Assembly: GCA_964619775.1 (NCBI GenBank) | Contig: CAZUFB010000007.1 | Location: 1 to 47,754 of the forward strand | Direction of reading: 5' to 3' | Length of the DNA stretch: 47,754 bases | Source: CAZUFB01 sp964619775 | GTDB taxonomy: Bacteria; Actinomycetota; Coriobacteriia; Coriobacteriales; UMGS124 | Shown: positions 1 through 8,210 of the stretch, in pieces | How the letters are laid out: every line of letters starts with the position of its first letter | Position numbering within the stretch: the first letter of the stretch is position 1 | The notes under the pieces: model-generated | What the model was told of the DNA's origin: nothing | The model's input: only the letters and a program-made list of their open reading frames with translations | The model's database searches: none | Program-made: the position numbers and the translations under genes

Positions 1-1
1 G

Positions 2-55
2 CTCACCGATGGGTTTCTCGCCGCCAAGCGCGAGGTGATGGCGCTTCTGGGCTAG
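2..55 (+). CDS. C-terminal end of an unidentified protein (partial)
   Basis: A plus-strand reading frame enters the window open and stops at the TAG at 53-55, giving a 17-residue tail that reads LTDGFLAAKREVMALLG. Codons are GC-rich at the third position, as in the real genes nearby, which favours coding. It faces the minus-strand gene that ends at 200, so the two converge. The fragment is too short to assign a function. Confidence 0.4.
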   Translation, partial: LTDGFLAAKREVMALLG

Positions 56-94
56 GCGCCGAACACCCAGGTGCTCCGCAGGCGGCACGGCGGC

Positions 95-116
95 GCCGCA
101 GGACACGCTCTGCGGC
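95..116. terminator. Hairpin between convergent genes, possible terminator
   Basis: A 7-bp perfect stem (GCCGCAG / CTGCGGC) with an 8-nt loop lies between the end of the plus-strand gene at 55 and the end of the minus-strand gene at 200. Seven A residues follow it on the plus strand, so a U-tract would precede rather than follow the stem on the minus strand. It is therefore not a canonical intrinsic terminator in either direction. A second short dyad (GTGCG / CGCAC) sits nearby at about 165-177. Confidence 0.25.
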
Positions 117-199
117 AAAAAAATCATGAGGTCTGGGTGCCAAAGGGAGGCCGACCGGCCTGGGTGCGGTCCGCACGCGGGTGCGACAAGTTTCCGAGA

Positions 200-1000
200 T
201 CAGCCGTCTTCTTCGGCCTGCTGTCCCTCGTCGGCGCCCCGCAAGGGCGCAATCATTTTCACCAGGCGCACGCAGGTGCCCGACCCCTTTTGACGCGGAT
301 GGATTTCGATGGAGTCAGCCAGCATGAGCATGAGGCGGATGCCGCGGCCGCGCGTCTCGGTAGGGGTCGGCAGGGCATCGCCCTCGTGGAAACTGCACCC
401 GCAACCGCAGTCGTTGACCTCCATAACAATGCGGTCGCGATAGATGCCCACGGTCACCGTGACCGCGCCTTCCTCCCCCGACGCCCCTCCGCCGTGATCG
501 AAGGCGTTGCCAAGCGCCTCGCCCAACGCAAGCACCAGGTCGTAGGTCGTGTCGCGAGGCAGCGCAAGCGACGCGAGCATATCGGCCACCGAGCGGCGCG
601 TCTCGGCTATATAGGAAGGGTCGCACGGCACGCTCATCGTGCGAACGCGCAAGGGCACCTCGTCGAACGGCACCGAAACCTTGCTGTGGCTCGTGGCCTC
701 TTTGGCCACGACGGGGATGAAGTCGCTCAGGCGCGTTTGGCGCAGCGCACGCACCACCGCCTCCGTCGCGTTGATGAGCAGCAGGCTCCCGCCCATGCCG
801 CGCAGCCGACGGCTCAAGGCGATAAGCACGGCAAGGCCCGACGAGTCCGCGTAGGCGACGCTTTCCATGTTGAGAACGAGGGAGCGGTAGCCTTTTTGCA
901 CCAGCAGCATGAGACGTTCGCGCAGGCGCGGCGCGTTCTGCCAGGTTATCTCACCGGCAAGCGACACGACGAGCGCTTCTTTGTCAGCAATCACGCACAC
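200..1000 (-). CDS. Fused STAS anti-sigma antagonist and HATPase anti-sigma kinase
   Basis: This 266-residue cytoplasmic protein joins two halves of a partner-switching module. Residues 1-100 form a STAS domain like SpoIIAA/RsbV, with ADSSGLAVLI at 51-60 holding the serine phosphorylated in that family. Residues 115-250 form a GHKL ATPase like RsbW/SpoIIAB: N-box EALGNAFDHG (161-170), G1 box around D197-G201, and an ETRGRGIRLML lid/G2 segment (215-225). In RsbW-type systems the kinase phosphorylates the antagonist serine and binds a sigma factor; here both roles could be intramolecular. The GTG start at 1000 follows GGGGAGGT; the in-frame GTG at 994 is an alternative. The PP2C phosphatase gene lies 189 bp upstream on the same strand and is the natural dephosphorylating partner. 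No sigma factor gene is visible, so the target is unknown. Domain calls are firm; the pathway is inferred. Confidence 0.88.
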   Translation of the reverse strand: MCVIADKEALVVSLAGEITWQNAPRLRERLMLLVQKGYRSLVLNMESVAYADSSGLAVLIALSRRLRGMGGSLLLINATEAVVRALRQTRLSDFIPVVAKEATSHSKVSVPFDEVPLRVRTMSVPCDPSYIAETRRSVADMLASLALPRDTTYDLVLALGEALGNAFDHGGGASGEEGAVTVTVGIYRDRIVMEVNDCGCGCSFHEGDALPTPTETRGRGIRLMLMLADSIEIHPRQKGSGTCVRLVKMIAPLRGADEGQQAEEDG

Positions 1001-1100
1001 CGCACCTCCCCTCTCGCTGACAGCACGGCCAGCCTGCCCGCATGCGTCGCACCAATCCGCTGCAAGCCTGTTCGAGGGCTATGGTTCCCCCGTTCGACGG

Positions 1101-1122
1101 ATATAAGACAGGCGCACGTGCG
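1101..1122 (-). promoter_or_regulatory. Possible -10 element and palindrome upstream of STAS-kinase gene
   Basis: In the 189-bp spacer before the STAS-kinase gene the minus strand carries TTATAT (complement of 1101-1106). Just upstream is a perfect 10-bp palindrome, CGCACGTGCG (1113-1122). A TTGACG lies at 1130-1135, but its distance (23 bp) is too long for a normal pair. It may be a regulated promoter or chance. Confidence 0.2.
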
Positions 1123-1189
1123 AGAAACCCGTCAATTACGCAAACCGCGACCGAACGGCGCGGCGCGCGGCCGCAACGCCGTCCCGGCG

Positions 1190-3400
1190 TCAGGCGGCAG
1201 GGCCGTCCGTCCCGTCGGCACGGGATATACCGTCGAAGCGCACGGCCACCATAGCGATGTCGTCGTGCAGGTCGCCTCCCGCAAACTCCTCCACCTCCGC
1301 AAGCACTTCCTCGGGGACGTGCTCGACCCCTCTGCGGCAGGCGTGCAGCAGCGTGTCGCGCAACGCGTCCTCGCCGAAGAAGTCGCCTGCGGAGCTGCGC
1401 GCCTCGGTCGTCCCGTCGGTGTAGAGATAGAGGATGTCGCCCAAACCGAACTCGAAGGCGCCGTTGACGTACTCGAACCCCTCGAAGGCCCCGACGATGG
1501 GCGACTGCACGGTCAGCAGCTCGAGGTCGGCCGTCGGGGTTCCGGGATGGTGCACGAGCATCGCGGGCGGATGGCCGGCCGAGCAGTAGGTCGCCTGGTT
1601 CGACGAGAAGTCAACCGAGACGACCACAAGGCTCGCGAAGGTCTCGAGCCGCGAGAAGTTGAGAAACAGGTTGTTGAGCGACGACACCATGCTTGCCGGA
1701 TCAAGGTAGTTCCACGCATAGGCCGCCAAGGCAGTCTTGACGAGCGACGCCATGGCCGCGGCCTCGACGCCTTTGCCCGACACGTCGCCCATGACAAGGA
1801 TGGCGTGCCCTTGGGAGAGGTCGTACAGGTCGAAGAAGTCGCCGCCGACCACCGCGGACTCGGTCGCCGAGATGTAGAGCGACGCCGTGGTAAGCCCCTC
1901 GGCCGGCGGCAGCTCGTTGCGTAGGCCCACCTGCAACGCGCGCGAGATCTCGGCATCGTGGGCACGCTCCTGCTCGGCATGCAGGGTGTTGCCCACCTCC
2001 TTGGCAAGGTTGCGGAGAAACGCGCGCTCGGACGGGGCAAAGGGGTGGTCGCGGGGCCCACGCAGGACGAGCAGCGCCTCCTGGAGAGGCTCGCCGGACA
2101 ACTCCCCGCCCGTCAGGAGGATGCCGAAACCGCCGCTCAGATCGGTGTGACGGCCAATCCACATGCCGCACGGCGAATCGGGTGCGACGACCACGAACTG
2201 CGTGCCGTCCGCGAAGACCTCGGACATGCCGTGCGGGTACTCCAGGGCGTCGAGCTCGCCGTCGCCGCACTCGTCGTAAAGGCGCACGATGGTCGTCTGG
2301 CTGTACGGTCCGCTCTCCATGACCATGATGCGCGACGGCACGACCTTGCCGACCGCCCCCGCAATGCGTGCGGCAAGCCGGGTGGTCATCTCACCCTCCT
2401 CGCGCACCAGGTCGCGCACTTCGTTCGTTGCGGCGGCAAAGCCCGCCGTGCGTTCCTGCTCCATACGGCTGACCGCCGCCGCGAACTTGACGGACAGGGA
2501 CTCGGCGACGGTGTCGAGCAGCTCGACCTCGTCCGCGTCGACGCGATGCGGGCTCGACCACCCTGCGACGGCGACGGCCACGACGCGCCCGTTCGAAAAC
2601 ACCGGGGTGCCCACGACGGTCGAGCAGTGCTCGGCGAGCGCCGAACGCACCCGAAAGCGCATGTCGCTGTCGAGGTCGAGCATCACGGCCCCCGTGTCGG
2701 GAAAGCTCGGCAGGGACACAAGCTGCAGGCATGTGGTGCGCCGGTTGCGCGCGACGAGCGTAAAAACCCCTTCGTCCATAGGCAGGCAGGCTTTCTCAAC
2801 GCGGAGCGCGTCAAAGCCGTCCGAAACGCCGTAGGGCACAAACCCGTAGTCGTCGGTCAGGCAAAGCACGGCCGCGTCGGCGGCAAGGACCGACTGCAGC
2901 TCGTTGGCGAAGTTCCGAGCCGTGTCGCTGAACGCACCGTCCCCGAGTGTGGAGAAGGCGACAATCGAGAGCGCACCGTGCAAGCGGGCGTTGGCGCGGT
3001 GCAGCTCGTCGAGCAGGCGCGCATGCTCGCGGTCGGCCTCATACTGGGTGTCGACGCTTGCAACGAGCAGGCAGACGCCCTGCGACGCGATGGCACGGCA
3101 GCACGCCCGGACAGGAACGAACGAACCGTCGCGGGCTTTGGCCATCGCGCGGACGCTGGACCCGTCGGTGGGAAACGGCAGCTCGCCGACCTGCGGACGA
3201 ACGAGGTCGACCGTATAGAAGAAGTCTTTGACATCCATGCCGACAAGCTGGTCGGCAGGGGTGCCGAGCAGCTCGCAAACGGCGTCGTTGGTCATCACGA
3301 CGGTGCCGAGGTCATCGAACGCGACCACCGACTCCTCAAGCAGGCCAAGCAGGGTCCCGAGCACCTCTTCTTGCCCCTGCTGCGCCTCTGTGCCGACCAT
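1190..3400 (-). CDS. PAS/GAF sensor PP2C (SpoIIE-type) serine phosphatase
   Basis: This 736-residue soluble signalling protein ends in an RsbU/SpoIIE-like PP2C phosphatase. Residues 15-118 look like a PAS domain, 119-145 a helical linker, and 146-315 a GAF-like domain. Residues 335-475 form a second, more divergent GAF-like region. The phosphatase (about 500-722) shows VVGGDFFDLY (517-526), MGDVSGKGVEAA (537-548), YLYTDGTTEA (658-667) and DDIAMVAVRF (713-722), which supply the metal-binding aspartates. In partner-switching pathways this class dephosphorylates a STAS antagonist in response to a signal. The fused STAS-kinase encoded immediately downstream is the obvious substrate (inference). 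There are no membrane segments, so the signal is probably cytoplasmic. The ATG start at 3400 is preceded by a purine-rich AAGGGGGCG stretch. Confidence 0.88.
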   Translation of the reverse strand: MVGTEAQQGQEEVLGTLLGLLEESVVAFDDLGTVVMTNDAVCELLGTPADQLVGMDVKDFFYTVDLVRPQVGELPFPTDGSSVRAMAKARDGSFVPVRACCRAIASQGVCLLVASVDTQYEADREHARLLDELHRANARLHGALSIVAFSTLGDGAFSDTARNFANELQSVLAADAAVLCLTDDYGFVPYGVSDGFDALRVEKACLPMDEGVFTLVARNRRTTCLQLVSLPSFPDTGAVMLDLDSDMRFRVRSALAEHCSTVVGTPVFSNGRVVAVAVAGWSSPHRVDADEVELLDTVAESLSVKFAAAVSRMEQERTAGFAAATNEVRDLVREEGEMTTRLAARIAGAVGKVVPSRIMVMESGPYSQTTIVRLYDECGDGELDALEYPHGMSEVFADGTQFVVVAPDSPCGMWIGRHTDLSGGFGILLTGGELSGEPLQEALLVLRGPRDHPFAPSERAFLRNLAKEVGNTLHAEQERAHDAEISRALQVGLRNELPPAEGLTTASLYISATESAVVGGDFFDLYDLSQGHAILVMGDVSGKGVEAAAMASLVKTALAAYAWNYLDPASMVSSLNNLFLNFSRLETFASLVVVSVDFSSNQATYCSAGHPPAMLVHHPGTPTADLELLTVQSPIVGAFEGFEYVNGAFEFGLGDILYLYTDGTTEARSSAGDFFGEDALRDTLLHACRRGVEHVPEEVLAEVEEFAGGDLHDDIAMVAVRFDGISRADGTDGPAA

Positions 3401-3494
3401 CGCGCCCCCTTGCCTCGGTATGGATCTTTAACGCTTAGCTGACGCACCGCGCAATCGGAAAGCCGTACGACAACCGCACCATACCTACATAAAC

Positions 3495-3513
3495 AAAAAA
3501 AGCCCTTACGGGC
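3495..3513 (-). terminator. Intrinsic terminator after tRNA-Leu
   Basis: Read on the minus strand, a GCCC-GTAA-GGGC hairpin (3502-3513) is followed at once by seven T residues (complement of 3495-3501). It lies 12 nt beyond the encoded CCA end of the tRNA, which fits a monocistronic tRNA transcript. Confidence 0.75.
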
Positions 3514-3525
3514 CCAGGGTTCAAA

Positions 3526-3615
3526 TGGTGTCGGAGGCGGGACTTGAACCCGCAAGACCGTAAAGTGGTCACTAGCACCTCAAGCTAGCGCGTCTGCCTA
3601 TTCCGCCACTCCGAC
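3526..3615 (-). tRNA. tRNA-Leu, anticodon GAG
   Basis: On the minus strand the acceptor stem GTCGGAG pairs with CTCCGAC, followed by discriminator A and an encoded CCA. The anticodon arm is CTAGC-TTGAGGT-GCTAG, giving anticodon GAG, which reads CUC and CUU leucine codons. A long variable arm with a short stem (class II tRNA) and a TTCAAGT T-loop are present. The length is 90 nt with CCA. It has its own promoter and terminator, so it is a single-gene unit between the phosphatase gene and the opp operon. Confidence 0.95.
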
Positions 3616-3632
3616 TTGCAACGCGAGAAAGA

Positions 3633-3661
3633 ACTATAGTAGACCGCCCAAACCCGTGCAA
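3633..3661 (-). promoter_or_regulatory. Promoter of tRNA-Leu (TTGCAC-N17-TATAGT)
   Basis: The minus strand carries TTGCAC (complement of 3656-3661), a 17-bp spacer, and TATAGT (complement of 3633-3638). Transcription would start about 10 nt before the first tRNA base. Spacing and box quality match a housekeeping sigma-70 promoter. Confidence 0.7.
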
Positions 3662-3781
3662 GCAACTGAGAACGTTCCATAGTTTCGACATACTAGAAAC
3701 AAGCACGGATGGTGAAGGCGTCCCTGCCTGAAGACAGGGAAGGCAACGCCGCACCCTGCAGCCGGATGAAGGTGCAAACGA

Positions 3782-3821
3782 CAAACCCCCGGCTCGGAAT
3801 CCATCCCGGGCCGGGGGTTTG
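3782..3821 (-). terminator. Terminator-like hairpin after oppF
   Basis: A perfect 12-bp inverted repeat (CAAACCCCCGGC at 3782-3793 and its complement at 3810-3821) lies 16 bp after the oppF stop. The minus-strand side ends in GGGGGTTTGTCGTTTG, a weak U-rich tail. A smaller 6-bp hairpin (TCCCTG / CAGGGA, 3720-3739) follows. Together they likely end the opp transcript. Confidence 0.6.
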
Positions 3822-3837
3822 CTGGGCTTGCGCGCAA

Positions 3838-4890
3838 TCAGAGCTCGATGGCGTCTCCCTTGATGGGGAACGGCTCGGCGAAGTGGCAGGCGCAGTAGTG
3901 GTCCTCGCCCACCTGGCGCAGGGCCGGCTTCTCCTGCGAGCAGATGTCCTTGGCGATGGGGCAGCGTGTGTGGAAACGGCACCCCGTCGGCGGGTTGATG
4001 GGCGAAGGCGGGTCGCCCGGCAGCACGATGCGCTCACGGCTGCGCTGCACGTCGGGGTCGGGCACGGGGACGGCCGACAGCAGCGACTGCGTATAGGGGT
4101 GGTACGGCGTGTTGTACAGGCCGCGCCAACCCGAGATCTCGACCAGGTTGCCCAGATACATGACGGCCACGCGGTCGGAGATGTACTGGACGACCGACAG
4201 GTCGTGCGCAATGAACAGGTAGGTCGTGCCCATCCGCTTCTGAAGCTCTCCGAGCAGGTTGAGAACCTGGGCCTGGATCGACACGTCGAGGGCCGAGACC
4301 GGCTCGTCGCAGATGATGAGCTCGGGGCCCATCGCAAACGCACGGGCGATGCCGATGCGCTGGCGCTGGCCTCCCGAGAACTCGTGCGGGTAACGGGTCG
4401 CGTGCTCGGGGTTGAGGCCCACGAGTTCAAGCAGGTGGCGGACCCGCTCCTCGCGCTCCCCTTTGCTCTTCATCGTTCCGTGGATGACCATCGGCTCGGA
4501 GATGATCTCGCTGATGGTCATACGGGGGTTGAGGCTTGCATAAGGATCCTGGAAGACGTACTGGACCTTGCGACGATAGTCTTTAAGCTCCTTGTTTTTG
4601 AGTTTGCTCACGTCGGTGCCGTTGAACACCACCTCGCCGGAGGAGACGTCCTGCAGGCGCATGATGCAACGAGCGGTCGTAGACTTGCCGCAGCCCGACT
4701 CGCCCACCAGGCCCAGCGTCTCGCCGCGCTTGATAGAAAACGAGACGTCTTGGACTGCAGAGACCTTGCCGGCGAGGCGCGAAGAGAGCACACCCGCTTC
4801 CACGGGGAACTCCTTGCAGAGGTTGCGCACGTCGAGAACCAGGTCGTCCCCCTTCTCAGGGGCGGTCGTGGCGGGGGTTTCCTGTGCCAT
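3838..4890 (-). CDS. oppF: Oligopeptide/dipeptide ABC transporter ATP-binding protein, OppF/DppF type
   Basis: One of the two ATPases of a peptide importer, 350 residues, acting on the cytoplasmic face of the OppB-OppC channel. The nucleotide-binding domain shows Walker A GESGCGKST (63-71), signature SGGQRQRIGIARA and Walker B LIICDEPVSALD. The C-terminal oligopeptide-transporter region has four conserved cysteines (CRFHTRCP ... C ... C), the OppD/OppF cysteine pattern. The start at 4890 overlaps the oppD stop by one base (TAATG), so translation is probably coupled. It is the last gene of the operon. The family is certain; the substrate (di- or oligopeptides, possibly others) cannot be read from the sequence. 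Confidence 0.93.
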   Translation of the reverse strand: MAQETPATTAPEKGDDLVLDVRNLCKEFPVEAGVLSSRLAGKVSAVQDVSFSIKRGETLGLVGESGCGKSTTARCIMRLQDVSSGEVVFNGTDVSKLKNKELKDYRRKVQYVFQDPYASLNPRMTISEIISEPMVIHGTMKSKGEREERVRHLLELVGLNPEHATRYPHEFSGGQRQRIGIARAFAMGPELIICDEPVSALDVSIQAQVLNLLGELQKRMGTTYLFIAHDLSVVQYISDRVAVMYLGNLVEISGWRGLYNTPYHPYTQSLLSAVPVPDPDVQRSRERIVLPGDPPSPINPPTGCRFHTRCPIAKDICSQEKPALRQVGEDHYCACHFAEPFPIKGDAIEL

Positions 4891-6020
4891 TACTCCTGGC
4901 CTCCCTTCTGGATGTCGCTCGCGGAACCGGGCCCGCGCTTAAGCTTGGCATTGGTGCGCGAGGTCTCGGGCTGGTTGGCACCCACGAACTCGTCATCGTC
5001 GGCAAAGTGGCAGTAGGCATAGTGCCCCGACGGCGTACTCTGCTTCGGCGGCTTCTCGGCATGGCAGATTGCCTTGGCGAACGGGCAGCGCGGGGCAAAG
5101 GCGCACCCTGCAGGCAGGTCCACGAGACTCGGCGGGTTGCCTTTGATGGGCGTGAGCAGCCGCTTCTCGTCGATGGTCTGATCGGGGATGGAGTTGTGCA
5201 GGCCCCATGTGTAGGGATGGCGCGGGGAGTAGAAGATTTCGTCGGCGGTGCCGAACTCCACCGGGCGACCGGCGTACATGACCATGATCTTGTCGGCCAT
5301 GTCGGCGACGACGCCCAGGTCGTGGGTGATCATGATGATGGCGTTGCCGTTCTTCTTCTGCATGTCCTTCATGAGCTCGATGATCTGCGCCTGGATCGTC
5401 ACGTCGAGGGCCGTCGTAGGCTCGTCGGCGATGAGGATGTCGGGGTCGCAGGCCAAGGCCATGGCAATCATGACGCGTTGGCGCATACCGCCGGAGAACT
5501 GGTGCGGATAATCCTTGACGCGCTGCTCGGGATTGGGAATGCCCACCATGTCGAGCAGTTCGACTGCGCGTTCGAGCGCCTGCTTCTTGCTGTAGCCGCG
5601 GTGGACGCGCAGGCCTTCGCCCAGCTGGCGACCGATGCGGTACACCGGGTTGAGCGAGCTCATCGGGTCCTGGAACACCATCGCGATGTCGTTGCCGCGA
5701 ACCGACTGCATCTCCTTGGGAGTCATCGTGAGCAGCGAGCGGCCGCGATAACGCACGTCGCCGCCCTCGATCTTGCCGGGAGGCATCGCGATCAGGCCCA
5801 TGATGGTCATGACCGTCACCGACTTGCCCGAACCCGACTCGCCCACCACGCCGAGGGTCTCGCCCGGGTCGAGGGTGTAGCTCACACCGTCGACCGCGCG
5901 AACCACCCCGTCGCGCGTATGGAAGTACATCTTGAGGTCGTCGACCTCAAGCAGGTGAGAACCTTCCGGAATCGGCTGGTTCTTCAGGTCCTCGTGGACC
6001 TGCTTGGTCTCCTTTGCCAT
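4890..6020 (-). CDS. oppD: Oligopeptide/dipeptide ABC transporter ATP-binding protein, OppD/DppD type
   Basis: The second ATPase of the peptide importer, 376 residues from the chosen ATG at 6020. It has Walker A GESGSGKSV (60-68), a Q-loop in AMVFQDPMSSLNP, signature SGGMRQRVMIAMAL and Walker B ILIADEPTTALD. A C-terminal cysteine cluster (CAFAPRCPFAKAIC ... C) is as in OppF. An in-frame ATG at 6035 (MRDGI), overlapping the oppC stop and preceded by GAAGG, is an alternative start that adds five residues. It ends one base into the oppF start. Both ATPases have complete catalytic motifs, so the importer should be active. Confidence 0.93.
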   Translation of the reverse strand: MAKETKQVHEDLKNQPIPEGSHLLEVDDLKMYFHTRDGVVRAVDGVSYTLDPGETLGVVGESGSGKSVTVMTIMGLIAMPPGKIEGGDVRYRGRSLLTMTPKEMQSVRGNDIAMVFQDPMSSLNPVYRIGRQLGEGLRVHRGYSKKQALERAVELLDMVGIPNPEQRVKDYPHQFSGGMRQRVMIAMALACDPDILIADEPTTALDVTIQAQIIELMKDMQKKNGNAIIMITHDLGVVADMADKIMVMYAGRPVEFGTADEIFYSPRHPYTWGLHNSIPDQTIDEKRLLTPIKGNPPSLVDLPAGCAFAPRCPFAKAICHAEKPPKQSTPSGHYAYCHFADDDEFVGANQPETSRTNAKLKRGPGSASDIQKGGQE

Positions 6021-6027
6021 GATGCCA

Positions 6028-6972
6028 TCACGCATCCTTCGTCTTGACGTCGAGTGCGTCGCGCAGGCCGTCGCCGAGCATCGTGAACGCGAGCACCGTG
6101 GACAGAATCGCCACACCCGGGCAGACCATGAGCCACGGGGCCGTCGACAGATAGGTCTTGCCGTCGGAAATCATGAGTCCCCACGACGGGGTGGGCGGCT
6201 GGACGCCCATGCCGAGGAACGACAGGGCGCTCTCGGTGAGGATGGCGCCGCCGATGGACATGGTGGCGTACACGATGATGGTCGCCACCGAGTTCGGGAA
6301 GATGTGGCGAACGATGATACGCGCGTCGCTGGCACCCATCGCGCGGGCCGCGTCGACGTAGTCGTTCTGCTTGACCGACAGGATGGCCGACCTGAAGACG
6401 CGCGCGATGCTCGTCCATCCTAAGACGCCGATGGCTATGAAGACGTTTTGGAAGCCGCTGCCAAACACCGCCAGGAAGGTAATCGTGAAGAGGATGTACG
6501 GGAAGGCCATGAAGATGTCGGCCAGGCGCATGATGAGGATGTCGACGATGCCGCCGTAATAGGCCGACAGGGCGCCGAAGATCAGGCCTATGCAGGTCGA
6601 GATGCTCGTCGCGAGCAGGCCGACCGCAAGCGACACGCGGGCGCCGTAGATAACGCGCGACAGCACGTCACGACCGAGCAGGTCGGTGCCGAACGGATGC
6701 TCCCACGAGGGGGACAGAAGGGAACGGCTGGCGGCCTGCGAGGAGTCGATCGCCGTGGGCGAACCGAAGGTCTGGGGAACCCACAGGTCGGCCGTGCAGG
6801 CCAGCAGCACAACGAAGAGAATCCAGATAAGCGAGATGACGGCAAGCTTGTTGCGCAGCAGGCGCCTAAAGGCGTCTCCCCACAGGGTGCGCTGCTTCTT
6901 GGAAGAACCCGACACGCTCTCCGAGGCAGCGGCCGCTTCGGGGACATATGGTTCTGCGAGTGCGTACTTCAC
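6028..6972 (-). CDS. oppC: Oligopeptide ABC transporter permease, OppC type
   Basis: Inner-membrane permease of 314 residues. A cytoplasmic N-terminal stretch leads into the OppC N-terminal domain (FRRLLRNKLAVISLIWILFVVLLA, about 35-60). The binding-protein-dependent transport domain follows, with the EAA-type loop around ARAMGASDARIIVRHIFPNS. About six membrane segments are visible. GTG is used as start (6972), two bases after the oppB stop, preceded by GGGGGAAG inside oppB. It pairs with OppB to form the channel. Confidence 0.92.
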   Translation of the reverse strand: MKYALAEPYVPEAAAASESVSGSSKKQRTLWGDAFRRLLRNKLAVISLIWILFVVLLACTADLWVPQTFGSPTAIDSSQAASRSLLSPSWEHPFGTDLLGRDVLSRVIYGARVSLAVGLLATSISTCIGLIFGALSAYYGGIVDILIMRLADIFMAFPYILFTITFLAVFGSGFQNVFIAIGVLGWTSIARVFRSAILSVKQNDYVDAARAMGASDARIIVRHIFPNSVATIIVYATMSIGGAILTESALSFLGMGVQPPTPSWGLMISDGKTYLSTAPWLMVCPGVAILSTVLAFTMLGDGLRDALDVKTKDA

Positions 6973-6973
6973 G

Positions 6974-8029
6974 TTACTTCCCCCCCTTTGGAGCGCCGTA
7001 CCTGATGCGCGGATCGAGGAAGGCGTAGCTCACATCGACGATGAGGCTGATGACCATGACGACGACCACGATGATTGAAACGCCGCCCATAACGATGGGC
7101 CAGTCGCGTTGCGTGATGGCTCGGTAGACCTCGTATCCCACACCGGGCCAGTTGAACACCGTCTCGGTGAGGATGGCGCCCGACAGCATGGAGCCGAAGT
7201 CGATGCCGATGTAGGTAACGACCGGGATGAGGGCGTTCTTAAGCGCATGGTGCACGATAACCTGGCGCGGGGCGAGACCCTTGGCCGTGGCCGTGCGGAT
7301 GTAGTCGGAGTTCATGACGTCGAGCAGCTGAGAGCGCATGATGCGCGCCGCGTACGCTGTCGAGACGCTCGCCAGGGTGATGGCGGGCAGGATGTAGTGC
7401 ATCCACGTGGGGAAGTCGGACGTCGGCCCGCCTGCGCCAGAGATGGGCAGATAGAACGCGCCGCCGGTCCACTGCCGCATCCACACGCCGAAGAACAGCT
7501 GCAACAGCATGCCGAGCCAGAACGCCGGCATAGCGACCAAGATGGACGTAGACAGCGTCACGAGGACGTCCCAGAACGAGTAACGCTTGATGGCCGAGAT
7601 GACGCCGGCGCCGATGCCGACGACGATCTCGATTGCGATGCCGCACAGTGCCAGGCGGATCGTGTAGGGATACTTGTCGGCAAAGATGTCGTTGACCGAC
7701 ATGCTGCGCGTATACGAGGTGCCCAGGTCGCCCTGGAGCAGGTTGCTCATATAGTAGATGTAGCGGTTCCACAGCGTCTCGGGCACCGCTTCCTCCAGCT
7801 CGGTGGTGACCTCGCCGTTGGCGTCGATCGGCTGGCCTTCGTCGTTGGTCTTCACCAGGTGGTTTGCGGCCCTGATCTGAAGCTCGATGGCGGGCGTCAA
7901 AGCCTTCTCGCCCGCGATGAGCTTGATGGGGTCGCCGGGGACGATATTCTGCATAACGAACAGAATGAGCGTCACGCCGATGAACACCGGGATGAACTGC
8001 AGGATGCGCTTTCCTATGTACTTTAACAT
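6974..8029 (-). CDS. oppB: Oligopeptide ABC transporter permease, OppB type
   Basis: Inner-membrane permease of 351 residues. It begins with the typical MLKYIGKRILQFIPVFIGVTL first membrane helix and the VPGDPIKL motif. Five further membrane segments and the EAA loop ATAKGLAPRQVIVHHALKNA follow. The extracytoplasmic loop after the first helix (about residues 40-90) is long and acidic. It is separated from oppA by 181 bp containing two hairpins. Confidence 0.92.
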   Translation of the reverse strand: MLKYIGKRILQFIPVFIGVTLILFVMQNIVPGDPIKLIAGEKALTPAIELQIRAANHLVKTNDEGQPIDANGEVTTELEEAVPETLWNRYIYYMSNLLQGDLGTSYTRSMSVNDIFADKYPYTIRLALCGIAIEIVVGIGAGVISAIKRYSFWDVLVTLSTSILVAMPAFWLGMLLQLFFGVWMRQWTGGAFYLPISGAGGPTSDFPTWMHYILPAITLASVSTAYAARIMRSQLLDVMNSDYIRTATAKGLAPRQVIVHHALKNALIPVVTYIGIDFGSMLSGAILTETVFNWPGVGYEVYRAITQRDWPIVMGGVSIIVVVVMVISLIVDVSYAFLDPRIRYGAPKGGK

Positions 8030-8085
8030 CGTCTACCCTCTCTTTCAGGAAAGCCGGGGAAAAGTTCTATCGAACGTGCTTGGCT

Positions 8086-8163
8086 CTTTTCCCGCCGGTG
8101 GACCGACCGCCGGAAAAGGAACCAAGCGTGTATCGGAAGGGATCCCGCCTGAAGGCGGGATCC
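8086..8163 (-). promoter_or_regulatory. Two intercistronic hairpins between oppA and oppB
   Basis: A perfect 10-bp stem with a 4-nt loop (GGATCCCGCC-TGAA-GGCGGGATCC) spans 8140-8163. A 7-bp stem (CTTTTCC / GGAAAAG) spans 8086-8118. They follow oppA and precede oppB. No U-tract follows either, so partial termination or protection of the oppA message is more likely than full termination. Such hairpins commonly give more binding protein than permease. This role is inferred. Confidence 0.5.
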
Positions 8164-8210
8164 CCGAACATGCCCCGAGCCGCGCTGTGCGCGGCCAGTC
8201 AAGCCCGCGG

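Noticed and set aside
71..1924. A 617-codon plus-strand frame across the STAS-kinase and phosphatase genes.
   Set aside because: Antisense artefact over two genes with clear catalytic motifs; low-complexity Arg/His/Ala composition.
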